Translations under genes and position numbers: made by a program
Notes under the pieces: generated by a model
What the model saw: only the letters and a program-made list of their open reading frames with translations
The model's database searches: none
Told to the model about the DNA's origin: nothing
Virus record (IMG/VR): IMGVR_UViG_3300025652_000304
Coordinates: 1 to 31,795 of that record
Strand: one strand, 5' to 3'
DNA length: 31,795 nucleotides
Source: a virus
In this document: positions 5,825 through 13,210 of the stretch, one piece after another
Position numbering within the stretch: the first letter of the stretch is position 1
Layout: every line of letters begins with the position of its first letter

Positions 5825-6204
5825 CAGTGCGCTGCCTTTCCGTTTGCTCTTACCTTATCTTTTAAATCTTCTATATCACTTAATGCTTTTTCTAATTGAT
5901 CTCTTAAAAATTCTATGTTGACTTTGTTTGTCATATTCATCTCTTGAGTCTCTTCCATCTTCTCTACGGACTTATATAAATCTTCCAATAAAAAATGTTG
6001 CTCCTGGTCCACAGGGACCTGTTCAGATTTTTTAAGTAAATCATTTTCAAACAACTCACGTGAAGTCTCTAACGAAACTAACCTAGCCGTTAGCTCTGTG
6101 TATGCGAACACGCCCATTGCAACTAAAATTATTAGGGATGCTACCGTCTTCATCGGCATCTGTACAGCTGCCTCTTCAGATATGTTCATTGGTTTTTTAT
6201 TCAT
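5824..6204 (-). CDS. single-pass membrane protein with coiled coil, 126 aa
   Basis: After a polar N-terminus (MNKKPMNISEEAAVQMPMKT), residues about 20-35 (VASLIILVAMGVFAYT) form a transmembrane segment. The rest is a long heptad-like helix (LEDLYKSVEKMEETQE, LRDQLEKALSDIEDLKDK) likely in the periplasm. The N-terminus resembles a marine-phage protein I know only as conserved. Size and topology fit an inner-membrane spanin subunit, but no outer-membrane lipoprotein partner is recognisable beside it. It is coupled to the 32-aa gene and the 71-aa gene by overlaps. Confidence 0.72.
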   Translation of the reverse strand: MNKKPMNISEEAAVQMPMKTVASLIILVAMGVFAYTELTARLVSLETSRELFENDLLKKSEQVPVDQEQHFLLEDLYKSVEKMEETQEMNMTNKVNIEFLRDQLEKALSDIEDLKDKVRANGKAAH

Positions 6205-6299
6205 TTTCTTTTCTGTCTTTTGGGTGTAAATAATTTATCTATAACTCCACATATTTTATCCAACGCTCCAAAAAATTTATATACAAATCTATCTATCAT
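6201..6299 (-). CDS. amphipathic microprotein, 32 aa
   Basis: Read by hand: ATG at 6297-6299, TGA at 6201-6203, with ATGA overlaps at both ends. The sequence begins MIDRFVYKFFGALDKICGVI and ends with a Lys/Arg cluster (PKRQKRK). The first 24 residues form a hydrophobic-faced helix and the tail is basic, fitting a peripheral membrane peptide. The perfect fit into the overlap chain and the recurring M-I-D-R-x-x-Y-x-F-F-G pattern make it a likely real gene. Confidence 0.68.
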   Translation of the reverse strand: MIDRFVYKFFGALDKICGVIDKLFTPKRQKRK

Positions 6300-6976
6300 C
6301 TAGGGTCTTTCCACTCTATTTGTTTTTTATTTTTAGCTTCTTCTTTTGCTTTAGCTTTGTCCATAGCTTCTAATTCTTTTGTCATTTGTTTCTGTGCTTC
6401 TAAATCAGCTTTTGCTCTATCTTTCATACGTTTGACATATGTTTCATAATCCGGTCTTTCATGATCGTACTTAGACCATAATGCTTTTGCATCTTTACCA
6501 ATTTTACCATCTATAGGACAAGGTGTGCCTGCTTGTATCATAGACTCAAACACTCTTTCGTCTTGACAAAGTATAGCTACAGCTGCAACTTTCATACCGA
6601 AGTCATTTAATATTCTTGCTAATTTTAATCTTTCACAGTTCTTATCAATAACATGCTTACCACCACTAACACCCAAACCAAATGTTTGCACACCTAATGA
6701 TACACCCACAGCACAAACATCTTGTGTCATACTGTTGTATGATGGTGCACCTGCACTTGGCGGTGCTGACTTAACATTAGAATTACTTGTAGAGTTTGTA
6801 GTTGTATTAGAACTAGACCCTGTTTGGTATGTTGTAGTAGCAGTAGATGTATACCCACCCTCAATAGCAGTATTAGATCCTGATGTGTTAGTCTGAGTTG
6901 AACCTGGATACGCTGGTTTTGCAAATGCTAATAAACAAAATAAAACAATCAGTATGCCTGTAAAATAATAGTTCAT
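6296..6976 (-). CDS. exported protein with conserved Cys domain, 226 aa
   Basis: A signal peptide starts MNYYFTGILIVLFCLLAFA, followed by a Ser/Thr/Asn-rich linker (about residues 25-75). The conserved domain from DVCAVGVSLGVQTFGLGVSG to GTPCPIDGKIGKDAKALW has four cysteines and is likely disulphide-bonded in the periplasm. A charged, Lys/Glu-rich helical tail follows. The frame extends to an ATG at 7015, but the start at 6976 has GGAGG eight bases upstream and begins after the end of the Cys-rich gene (stop at 6981-6983), so I chose it. I recognise the domain from marine phages, where it is unassigned. It may act in the envelope during adsorption or lysis. Confidence 0.78.
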   Translation of the reverse strand: MNYYFTGILIVLFCLLAFAKPAYPGSTQTNTSGSNTAIEGGYTSTATTTYQTGSSSNTTTNSTSNSNVKSAPPSAGAPSYNSMTQDVCAVGVSLGVQTFGLGVSGGKHVIDKNCERLKLARILNDFGMKVAAVAILCQDERVFESMIQAGTPCPIDGKIGKDAKALWSKYDHERPDYETYVKRMKDRAKADLEAQKQMTKELEAMDKAKAKEEAKNKKQIEWKDPR

Positions 6977-6980
6977 CCTA

Positions 6981-7142
6981 TTAACCTCCATTACTTTTTT
7001 CAACCTCGTTTTCATATGTTTTATCTACATTACTGTCTTTGCATTCACATCCTTCACAGGTGCAAATGCCATATTCATCTGCATGTAAGTCTTTGTCCTC
7101 ACCACAATGACATGGGTGAAAACATTTATTACACACTGTCAT
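6981..7142 (-). CDS. Cys-rich zinc-binding-type microprotein, 53 aa
   Basis: Read by hand: ATG at 7140-7142, TAA at 6981-6983. Eight cysteines are grouped as C4xxC7, C11xC13 and C27xC29, C32xC34, with histidines at 9, 12 and 20. This fits one or two zinc sites. It begins MTVCNKCFHPCHCGED, and the acidic tail ends in SNGG. It starts one base after the 33-aa gene ends. Its last codons hold the GGAGG for the next gene, which couples the two. I recognise the layout from marine phages; function is unknown. Confidence 0.7.
   Translation of the reverse strand: MTVCNKCFHPCHCGEDKDLHADEYGICTCEGCECKDSNVDKTYENEVEKSNGG
6985..6989 (-). promoter_or_regulatory. ribosome binding site deciding the start at 6976
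   Basis: GGAGG on the minus strand lies inside the last codons of the 53-aa gene, eight bases before the ATG at 6974-6976. It supports that start over the longer frame from 7015. Confidence 0.75.
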
Positions 7143-7143
7143 A

Positions 7144-7245
7144 TTATTTAATCCAGCTTGTTAACCAACTCCAAATCTTTTTAATTGGTGTTACAACCCA
7201 TCTTCTCCAAAGATTTGCTGCTCTGTTTATTACTCTTTTAATCAT
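7144..7245 (-). CDS. Trp-rich cationic microprotein, 33 aa
   Basis: Read by hand: ATG at 7243-7245, TAA at 7144-7146. The start overlaps the stop of the 216-aa gene by 8 bp and has GGAG about eight bases upstream. The peptide begins MIKRVINRAANLWRRWVV and ends with IWSWLTSWIK. It has five Trp, eight Lys/Arg and no acidic residue. It would form an amphipathic helix with a break at Pro20, the look of a membrane-active peptide. A lysis or inhibition role is inferred only from composition. Confidence 0.62.
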   Translation of the reverse strand: MIKRVINRAANLWRRWVVTPIKKIWSWLTSWIK

Positions 7246-7888
7246 TTTTCTTCTCCTCAATTTCGTAAAAGAACTTGTCGGTGTCTTCTGTCTTCCATTG
7301 TCCAGAATCTTCTACGTTCCATTCTGAAGTTTGCACTTTCCAGTCAGGAATATTATCTTTCACAGTGAAAGAAGGTAAATCCCATATACATCTATTGTTA
7401 GGTTGTGCTGCATAATTACCATCATTTAATGCAATTATGTGTGCGCACTTATGTTCGTGCGGTATCTCAGAATGTTCGACGTCTAGTATATTACTCTCTG
7501 GATGTGCAAAGTCAACGGTAAATAAATATTTACCGTGATGCCATTTTTTATCTTTGCCTATGTACTTACCTGAAGTACCTGCTAATAAATCCCAAATATG
7601 AACAGCAGGATAATAGCTAAAACAATTCCAAAGCTGAAGTTCATCAAGTCTACGTTTTGGAACATCTTCCGGTCTAAATCCTCTCTGAATGAAGGCAGAT
7701 ATCGGGAGACGATAAAAGACAGCGCCATTCTCCATAATCGCATGGAATAGAATAGCACGACCTGAAATAGCGCTAAGACCAAACACAATGCAGTCTTCAA
7801 CTTCTCCATGATGTTTTTTAAGATCATATAAGTACTCCTTTTTTATTTGTGCATACTCTGGTGGTATGTTTGCATTTAAATAAGCCAT
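7238..7888 (-). CDS. conserved phage protein, 216 aa
   Basis: The protein begins MAYLNANIPPEYAQIKKEYL, then DLKKHHGEVEDCIVFGLSAI and GRAILFHAIMENGAVFYRLP. I recognise it as a conserved protein of T7-like cyanophages and pelagiphages near DNA replication genes; no biochemical function is known to me. The body is beta-rich with many Trp and His; the tail is acidic and ends in EEKKND. GAGGA lies six bases before the ATG. It is the first gene leftward of the polymerase. Confidence 0.75.
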   Translation of the reverse strand: MAYLNANIPPEYAQIKKEYLYDLKKHHGEVEDCIVFGLSAISGRAILFHAIMENGAVFYRLPISAFIQRGFRPEDVPKRRLDELQLWNCFSYYPAVHIWDLLAGTSGKYIGKDKKWHHGKYLFTVDFAHPESNILDVEHSEIPHEHKCAHIIALNDGNYAAQPNNRCIWDLPSFTVKDNIPDWKVQTSEWNVEDSGQWKTEDTDKFFYEIEEKKND

Positions 7889-7897
7889 AAATATTCC

Positions 7898-9757
7898 TCA
7901 TTTTATATCACCCCAATTAGACCCTTTTTCATAATCTACCTTGTTAGGTATCTCAAGTTCAACTGCAGATTCCATAATTTCTTTTATACGTTTAGCTTTT
8001 TTATCATCTTCTACAGAAATATCCAACTCGTCATGCACTTGTATGTGTGCAACAATGCCTTCTTTATACAGTTCTAACATTGATTTTTTAGTCATATCTG
8101 CAGCAGATCCTTGAATTAATTTATTTAAAGCTTTGTATGTATAAGCACGCTTGATACCTGGCCCATGTTCCTGGACAGCTTGATCAAAAGGTAATGCTTT
8201 ATGCATACCAAAACTATTTGGTTCCCATAAATGAAACCTACAAAGTCTGCCAAGTAAAGTTCTTATCTGTCCACGTTGTTGTGCTCTGTTAGATACAGAC
8301 CTTGTTAAACTTTTAACAAACGGAACTCTTTCATGATAGATAGAAAATAGTTCTTCTGCTTTTTCTTTTGATACACCAAGTTCTGCTTGTAGTTTAGCTT
8401 TACCCATACCATAAAACAAACCAAGATTAATTACTTTAGCTTGACTTCTTGGTATGTCTGCCATCTTAGCAACGATTGTATGAAAGTCAGCGTCATCTTG
8501 TAGGTAAGAATCTTTGACACTAAAGACACTTGTATCTTGATCAAGGGATGCATAGTGTACTACTAGTCTTGGTTCTTGTTGACTGTAGTCAAAGCATCCC
8601 CACTCGCAACCAGACTCAGGAATAAAGAGGGATCTAATCATCGGTCCTAAATCTTTGTTGCGTGCAGGAATTTGTTGTAGGTTTGGATTCGAATATGAAA
8701 ATCTACCAGTTACTGTCCCACCAGTATCTGATCTAATCTGATTTATATCTGCATGAATCCTACCATTATGTTCGTGTTTAATAATTGTATCTATAAATGT
8801 TGTATGTGCCTTGTTAATCTCTCTTGCTTTTGCTATACATTGTACTAAAGGATGATTATGAGTAGAAAGAAAGTTTTTAGTAAATGAAGGCGCTTGTGTT
8901 TTTGCTGTCCGTTCGTATTCCAGGTTTAATTTATCAAAGACTTTGGCTATCGACCGCGCTGCCCATATTTGAGTTTGTACTCCTGTTTCTTTTTCTACTT
9001 TTTGGAGTAATGTTTCTTCTTGTTTCGCTAGCTGTTGCTTCAGTGTATGAGCTTTTTGAACGTCCACTCTCACGCCAAGAAATCGCATATCGACCAGGCA
9101 AGGAAAAAGATCCGTTTCCAAATCAAAAATAGATTGTAAGTCTTGATCTATAATTTCTTTCTGCATAACTTTCCACAAAGCTAAAGTTAACTCTGCATCA
9201 CGTTCAGCATAGTTACCTACATACATTGCAGGCATCTTCCACATGTCAGCTTTAGGATCTAGTCCCCATTCTTTTGCTGCATTGTTTAGTTCTGCCTCAC
9301 TCTTACCTTGACCACAATAATCCCAACCTAATGATCCAAGATCAAATCTAAATCTATTCTCATTAACAAGTGATGCTGCAATCATGGTGTCAACAATTCT
9401 TCCATTAACTTTTATACCCATAGCTTTAATCCATGAGATATCATACATTGCATTGTGAAATATTTTAGTAGAGTTAGATGCACAAATATCTGTAAACCAT
9501 TGAATTACTTTACTTTTTTCTAGGTTACCACCACCCTCGTGATCGAATGGAAAGTACCCTGCATAGCCATCTGTTGCAATTGCAATGCCAACAACTTTAC
9601 CTTTACCAACTACAGAACCTGAGCCCATAGTTTTTAATTCTGGATCATGTGTTTCTAAATCAATTGCAATCTCATCACAAAATCTTAAATCCGGAAACTC
9701 AGTAGGTTTAACCCATTCTGTCTGTGCTTTAAATATCATATTATTTTTTAGGTTCAT
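7898..9757 (-). CDS. polA: DNA polymerase I, family A, with 3'-5' proofreading
   Basis: This is the phage replicative polymerase. The exonuclease domain shows IAIDLETHDPEL (D33, E35), FHNAMYDISWI and YAERDAELTL. The polymerase domain shows motif A FDYSQQEPRLVVHYAS (D390), motif B RSQAKVINLGLFYGMG with the YG pair, and motif C IQVHDELDIS (D576, E577). No 5' nuclease domain is present. The length of about 619 residues fits marine phage PolA. The position equal to E. coli F762 is Leu (L445). ATG at 9757 has a purine-rich AGAAGAAG upstream and overlaps the previous gene by 17 bp; the second ATG at 9739, which follows that gene's stop by one base, is a good alternative. Confidence 0.95.
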   Translation of the reverse strand: MNLKNNMIFKAQTEWVKPTEFPDLRFCDEIAIDLETHDPELKTMGSGSVVGKGKVVGIAIATDGYAGYFPFDHEGGGNLEKSKVIQWFTDICASNSTKIFHNAMYDISWIKAMGIKVNGRIVDTMIAASLVNENRFRFDLGSLGWDYCGQGKSEAELNNAAKEWGLDPKADMWKMPAMYVGNYAERDAELTLALWKVMQKEIIDQDLQSIFDLETDLFPCLVDMRFLGVRVDVQKAHTLKQQLAKQEETLLQKVEKETGVQTQIWAARSIAKVFDKLNLEYERTAKTQAPSFTKNFLSTHNHPLVQCIAKAREINKAHTTFIDTIIKHEHNGRIHADINQIRSDTGGTVTGRFSYSNPNLQQIPARNKDLGPMIRSLFIPESGCEWGCFDYSQQEPRLVVHYASLDQDTSVFSVKDSYLQDDADFHTIVAKMADIPRSQAKVINLGLFYGMGKAKLQAELGVSKEKAEELFSIYHERVPFVKSLTRSVSNRAQQRGQIRTLLGRLCRFHLWEPNSFGMHKALPFDQAVQEHGPGIKRAYTYKALNKLIQGSAADMTKKSMLELYKEGIVAHIQVHDELDISVEDDKKAKRIKEIMESAVELEIPNKVDYEKGSNWGDIK

Positions 9758-9935
9758 AAATATGTTCTTCTTCTATTATTTTATTTAGTTTATCTTTATT
9801 ACTAAAAGCATACAAAGCAGCGTGGTGATCTTTAGGATATATCTCCCATGAAACTAATCTAGGATATATTTCTAAATCAAACATATACTTGTCTTCAACT
9901 TTAATAGTTTTTTTAATTATAGATTTACTCGGCAT
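9741..9935 (-). CDS. small conserved phage protein, 64 aa
   Basis: The protein begins MPSKSIIKKTIKVEDKYMFD, then LEIYPRLVSWEIYPKDHHAA. It has a short basic N-terminus followed by a strand-rich body. It overlaps both the DUF3310 gene (11 bp) and the polymerase start (17 bp). Its location inside the replication operon suggests a helper role, but no domain is recognised. Confidence 0.65.
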   Translation of the reverse strand: MPSKSIIKKTIKVEDKYMFDLEIYPRLVSWEIYPKDHHAALYAFSNKDKLNKIIEEEHIYEPKK

Positions 9936-10143
9936 TGTAGTCTCTTTCCTTTATCATTTCTAAATAATGTATAGCTTTATCTATGTCTTCTACTCCGCCT
10001 TTGTGAGAGTGTCTGCATATGTATTTTATAGCATTCCCCTCTGCAAAAAGCAATTTATTCTTGTTTATAAATTCTGCTGGCTGTATTTTCATGTACATAT
10101 AATGTGTACCTGAAACTTGTTTTAAGTATGGATCGTCGCTCAT
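9925..10143 (-). CDS. DUF3310 (SaV-like) protein, 72 aa
   Basis: The family core is visible: HYMYMKIQPAEFINKN, AEGNAIKYICRHSHKGG and EDIDKAIHYLEMI. Similar small proteins are found in many phages near DNA metabolism genes and are described as nucleotide-kinase-like, though the activity is unproven for this group. The start overlaps the helicase stop (ATGA). Confidence 0.88.
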   Translation of the reverse strand: MSDDPYLKQVSGTHYMYMKIQPAEFINKNKLLFAEGNAIKYICRHSHKGGVEDIDKAIHYLEMIKERDYNAE

Positions 10144-11576
10144 ATTTTAAACTCCTTAGATTTGTTTGGACATTTTATTAAGTATAAATTTTTCATAGTT
10201 CTTGTGATACCTACATACCAAACACGATATTCTTCATCTTGTTTTTGTATAGATTTTTTTGCTCCTTTAAGTGTATTTGCTGTGTGGTTTAAAAACAAAA
10301 CAACGTTAGTCGCTTCACCACCTTTTGCACCATGTATCGTTGATACTTTTATTCTTGCTTCTTTAGTTGGATCTTCATTGTTAAGTAACAATAACTTCAT
10401 GTAAGTTATCTGACTGTCAGATACATTGTTAAATGCATCATACCATTTTAATGATAGATTCATTGGTCCTTTTATTCTTTCTTTAATTCTTTGTAATTGT
10501 ATATCAGGAAGAGTGATCTTTTTTTGTAATTGAGACCAGTATTGTATATCCTCATACAAACTTTTACCAATACTATTTCCTTGTGTTGTATTAAAAAATA
10601 AACCTTTCTTTTTTAAATAAGTTGGTATTGGTTTTAATAATGATTTAGTTCTTGTAAGTATTAACCAATCACTTGTAGACATATCTATATCTGATAGTTT
10701 ATATCTTTCGTAAATTTCACCAAATTCAGACTTTGGAAAATACTCTTTGTCAATTCTATTATCTTGTATTCTATCAATGACATCTAATGCAATTTTCTGT
10801 ATACTACTCGGCACTCTTTCTGATTTTGTAAGTGGTATTTCTGTTGCATCATAGTCAATAAAAGAATCTACATCTGCACCGGCCCAACCAAATATAGCTT
10901 GGTCATCATCACCTGCTACCCACACATCACACTTTGTATCTTGTTCTATTTTATTTATCATAGACCATTGTATTAGGGAAAGATCTTGTGCTTCATCTAC
11001 AAATATAACATCAAACTCTGGTACATCTTTTGTATCTAAAAATTTTTGTATCATGTCTGTAAAATCTATAAGACCATGTACTTTTTTATAGTTGTTAATT
11101 TCTTTTTCTATTGCATCTAGTTTGTCTCTTTCAATTTTAGATAGGTGTTCGTTTAAATCCAACTGATCTAATACAGATATTTGTTTTACTCTTGCTAAAT
11201 TAATTAACCCTAGATACTCACTGTCAGATGAAAATATACCATTCCAATTATTGGTTTCATATGACGCGTATTTAATTTGTATGCCACAGCTATCACCGAT
11301 TGCTTTGTAGTTAAGATCTTGCATAACGTTTTCTTCTCTAAGACCTAGTCTATTAAATGCTAGTGAGTGTAACGTTTGAAAGTATTTTATATCTTTCTTG
11401 GTAAGTTCTGTTTTTATTTTTAAAAACCTATCTCTTGCTTCACCCGCAGCTTTACGAGTAAAAGCAAAGTAACCTATACGATTTAGCGGTGTGCCTTTGT
11501 CCACATACTTCTGTACTTCATTTAACAATCTTCTTGTCTTACCTGTGCCTGGTGGACCTACTACCTTATATCTCAT
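10140..11576 (-). CDS. SF1 DNA helicase, UvrD/PcrA-like, 478 aa
   Basis: Superfamily 1 helicase motifs appear in order: Walker A GPPGTGKT (residues 7-14), motif Ia with YFAFTRKAA, motif II VDEAQD (D194, E195), motif III AGDDDQAIFGWAGAD, motif V VSTIHGAKGGEATNVV and motif VI VWYVGITRT. The enzyme probably unwinds duplex DNA with 3'-5' polarity using ATP, in replication or repair. It is shorter than UvrD (about 720 residues), with smaller 1B and 2B parts. It starts at ATG overlapping the primase stop (TAATG) and ends in ATGA with the DUF3310 gene. Confidence 0.93.
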   Translation of the reverse strand: MRYKVVGPPGTGKTRRLLNEVQKYVDKGTPLNRIGYFAFTRKAAGEARDRFLKIKTELTKKDIKYFQTLHSLAFNRLGLREENVMQDLNYKAIGDSCGIQIKYASYETNNWNGIFSSDSEYLGLINLARVKQISVLDQLDLNEHLSKIERDKLDAIEKEINNYKKVHGLIDFTDMIQKFLDTKDVPEFDVIFVDEAQDLSLIQWSMINKIEQDTKCDVWVAGDDDQAIFGWAGADVDSFIDYDATEIPLTKSERVPSSIQKIALDVIDRIQDNRIDKEYFPKSEFGEIYERYKLSDIDMSTSDWLILTRTKSLLKPIPTYLKKKGLFFNTTQGNSIGKSLYEDIQYWSQLQKKITLPDIQLQRIKERIKGPMNLSLKWYDAFNNVSDSQITYMKLLLLNNEDPTKEARIKVSTIHGAKGGEATNVVLFLNHTANTLKGAKKSIQKQDEEYRVWYVGITRTMKNLYLIKCPNKSKEFKI

Positions 11577-13144
11577 TAGTAGTTACTCTCTTTTCTTTCA
11601 ACTGGTTTATATTCTATCTTATCTATATGTAATTGTTTTAGTCTACATACTTTAATTGTTTTACCATCTACATTTAATGAATGATTAAACTCAACTTGAC
11701 ATTTATCTTTTAGTTTCTGTGCTATTCTTTCCTCTGGTATTTTCCAACTAGATCCTAGGTGATCTATAAAAGAATTAAATCTAAATAAATGAAAACCTTC
11801 TTCTGTCAAACAAGAACCACTGTTGATTTGTATTCTGTTTTTTGCACGTGGACCATTGACACAATATTGATATAGTTCTTCATTCAATCTATCTTCTATT
11901 TGTGTACCTGCTGGAGGTGATATCTTAGTAGAACCTTTTCTAAGTTCTGTTAGTTTTGCTCTAAAATCTTTTGGTTTTAATGGTTCATGGTAGATACCTG
12001 TCTGTTCCCATATTAAATCTAACAACTCAGTTTGTTTTGTAATTAATCTTCTGTGGTTTGCAACAACACCTTCTTTAGTTCCATCGGGTAGTACAACATT
12101 GAATCTATATTCTGGTTCTGCATACATTATAATTTCAAAATCTGTGATGTCAGGAAACATTGTAATACTATCTGACTTAACACCAAACGGTCTTGAGAAA
12201 CAAAGTGTACGCATGCATTTACTTTGTATTGGATCTTCATAACAAGTATGACCTGCAGTATCTTTTTTCCATGCAGTTATTTTAGAATCTAGTTTTGTTT
12301 TATCCCATGGGTCTTCTAGATAACTATAGTTTGCTTTTGCAACTTGATCTGGCCATTTGTCTTTGTATTTCTTTTTAGCAAAGACCATGTAGTTATACAT
12401 AAACCTATCTCTGCCATCATCTAGTTTTCGTTTTGAACACAATGCTAAACATGGTGGACCATCTTCAAACTCTGGATCTGTACCTATTAATATATTTCTG
12501 TATGTTTCATCTACTAGTTTTTCTAGTTCTTGTTTACCAATCTTGCTTTGATTAGCAACTTCTATAAATTTTTCTAAATCTAATTTGTTATTATCTTTAT
12601 CAACTGCATATCTTTTTGTGCTACCATTATTGTAGTAAGGTAAGTTTATAAAGTTACCTGGTTTTATTTCGCCTTTGTCATCTTCCTTTAATTCTTTCTG
12701 TTTTGGAAAAACCTCTGTGTCAGGATCTAATCCAAGTGGCAGAAGAAAAGACTTCAATGCCGAGATTAGATCGACAGCTGGTATGGGTTCTTTTAAAAAC
12801 AAATAACAATGCAATCCTCCACTCTTAGATAACAATGGTATTAGTGGTAATTTAAATTGTTGAAACAATGCTAGATAATTTTCAACTTTAAAACTTGAAT
12901 AATCTTTTGAGTCTATGTCAATACAACCAAACTGAACTGTTTTATCTAATCTACATGGTTGTATACCAATAGATATTTTACCTTCAATGTGATCTTTATA
13001 ATCACCTTGTGTAATTGGTCTACCAGCCCACTCATAGTTTGGTTTGAGTTTGTTTTTGTCAGTGTCTAATTGTGCCGAAGACATATCGGCAATACCAAAG
13101 TCGCCTTGGTATCCAGTAAATAATTCTATAAATTTTTCAACCAT
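11576..13144 (-). CDS. archaeo-eukaryotic-type primase/primase-polymerase
   Basis: Family motifs are visible: motif I FGCIDIDSKDY with the catalytic DxD (D76 and D78 from the chosen start), motif II SKSGGLHCYLFL with the sxH signature (H112), and motif III GNFINLPYYN. This family makes RNA or DNA primers for the polymerase. Further on, GHTCYEDPIQSKCMRTLC has a three-cysteine cluster that may bind zinc. The frame is open to a GTG at 13171, but that start lies inside a GC-rich hairpin; the ATG at 13144 (MVEKFIELFTG) is preferred, and GGGA lies shortly upstream. It is tightly coupled to the helicase downstream. The protein ends in ESNY, as does the ssDNA-binding candidate upstream. Confidence 0.82.
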   Translation of the reverse strand: MVEKFIELFTGYQGDFGIADMSSAQLDTDKNKLKPNYEWAGRPITQGDYKDHIEGKISIGIQPCRLDKTVQFGCIDIDSKDYSSFKVENYLALFQQFKLPLIPLLSKSGGLHCYLFLKEPIPAVDLISALKSFLLPLGLDPDTEVFPKQKELKEDDKGEIKPGNFINLPYYNNGSTKRYAVDKDNNKLDLEKFIEVANQSKIGKQELEKLVDETYRNILIGTDPEFEDGPPCLALCSKRKLDDGRDRFMYNYMVFAKKKYKDKWPDQVAKANYSYLEDPWDKTKLDSKITAWKKDTAGHTCYEDPIQSKCMRTLCFSRPFGVKSDSITMFPDITDFEIIMYAEPEYRFNVVLPDGTKEGVVANHRRLITKQTELLDLIWEQTGIYHEPLKPKDFRAKLTELRKGSTKISPPAGTQIEDRLNEELYQYCVNGPRAKNRIQINSGSCLTEEGFHLFRFNSFIDHLGSSWKIPEERIAQKLKDKCQVEFNHSLNVDGKTIKVCRLKQLHIDKIEYKPVERKESNY

Positions 13145-13200
13145 AAAGATCCCGGGTCGGAGCGGCTCCACTCTCGCTTTGCCGCTCCTATCTGCTCCAT
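13126..13200 (-). other. possible 24-codon leader reading frame
   Basis: In the gap before the primase gene, ATG at 13198-13200 opens a 24-codon frame beginning MEQIGAAKREWSRSDPG. It ends at TAG 13126-13128, 19 bp inside the primase coding sequence in another frame. It spans the GC-rich hairpin. No clear Shine-Dalgarno sequence precedes it. It may be a leader peptide, or the remnant of a longer primase N-terminus in a shifted frame, or chance. Confidence 0.3.
13159..13188 (-). promoter_or_regulatory. GC-rich hairpin before the primase gene
   Basis: GGAGCGGC (minus strand, 13181-13188) and GCCGCTCC (13159-13166) are an exact 8-bp inverted repeat with a 14-base loop. It is far more GC-rich than the surroundings, and a CCGGG run follows. 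No U-tract follows, so it is not a standard terminator. It could be a transcript processing or stabilising element, a translation control element for the primase, or an origin-linked structure. Confidence 0.6.
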
Positions 13201-13210
13201 AAGAGTAGAA

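Noticed and set aside
6977-7015. Longer start for the exported 226-aa protein
   Set aside because: The ATG at 7015 would put 13 mostly Lys/Arg/Glu residues before the signal peptide and overlap the Cys-rich gene; the ATG at 6976 has GGAGG at ideal spacing.
7582-7827. Minus-strand 81-codon hydrophobic frame
   Set aside because: It is nested in the conserved 216-aa gene in another frame and lacks a ribosome binding site; the outer frame matches a known conserved protein.
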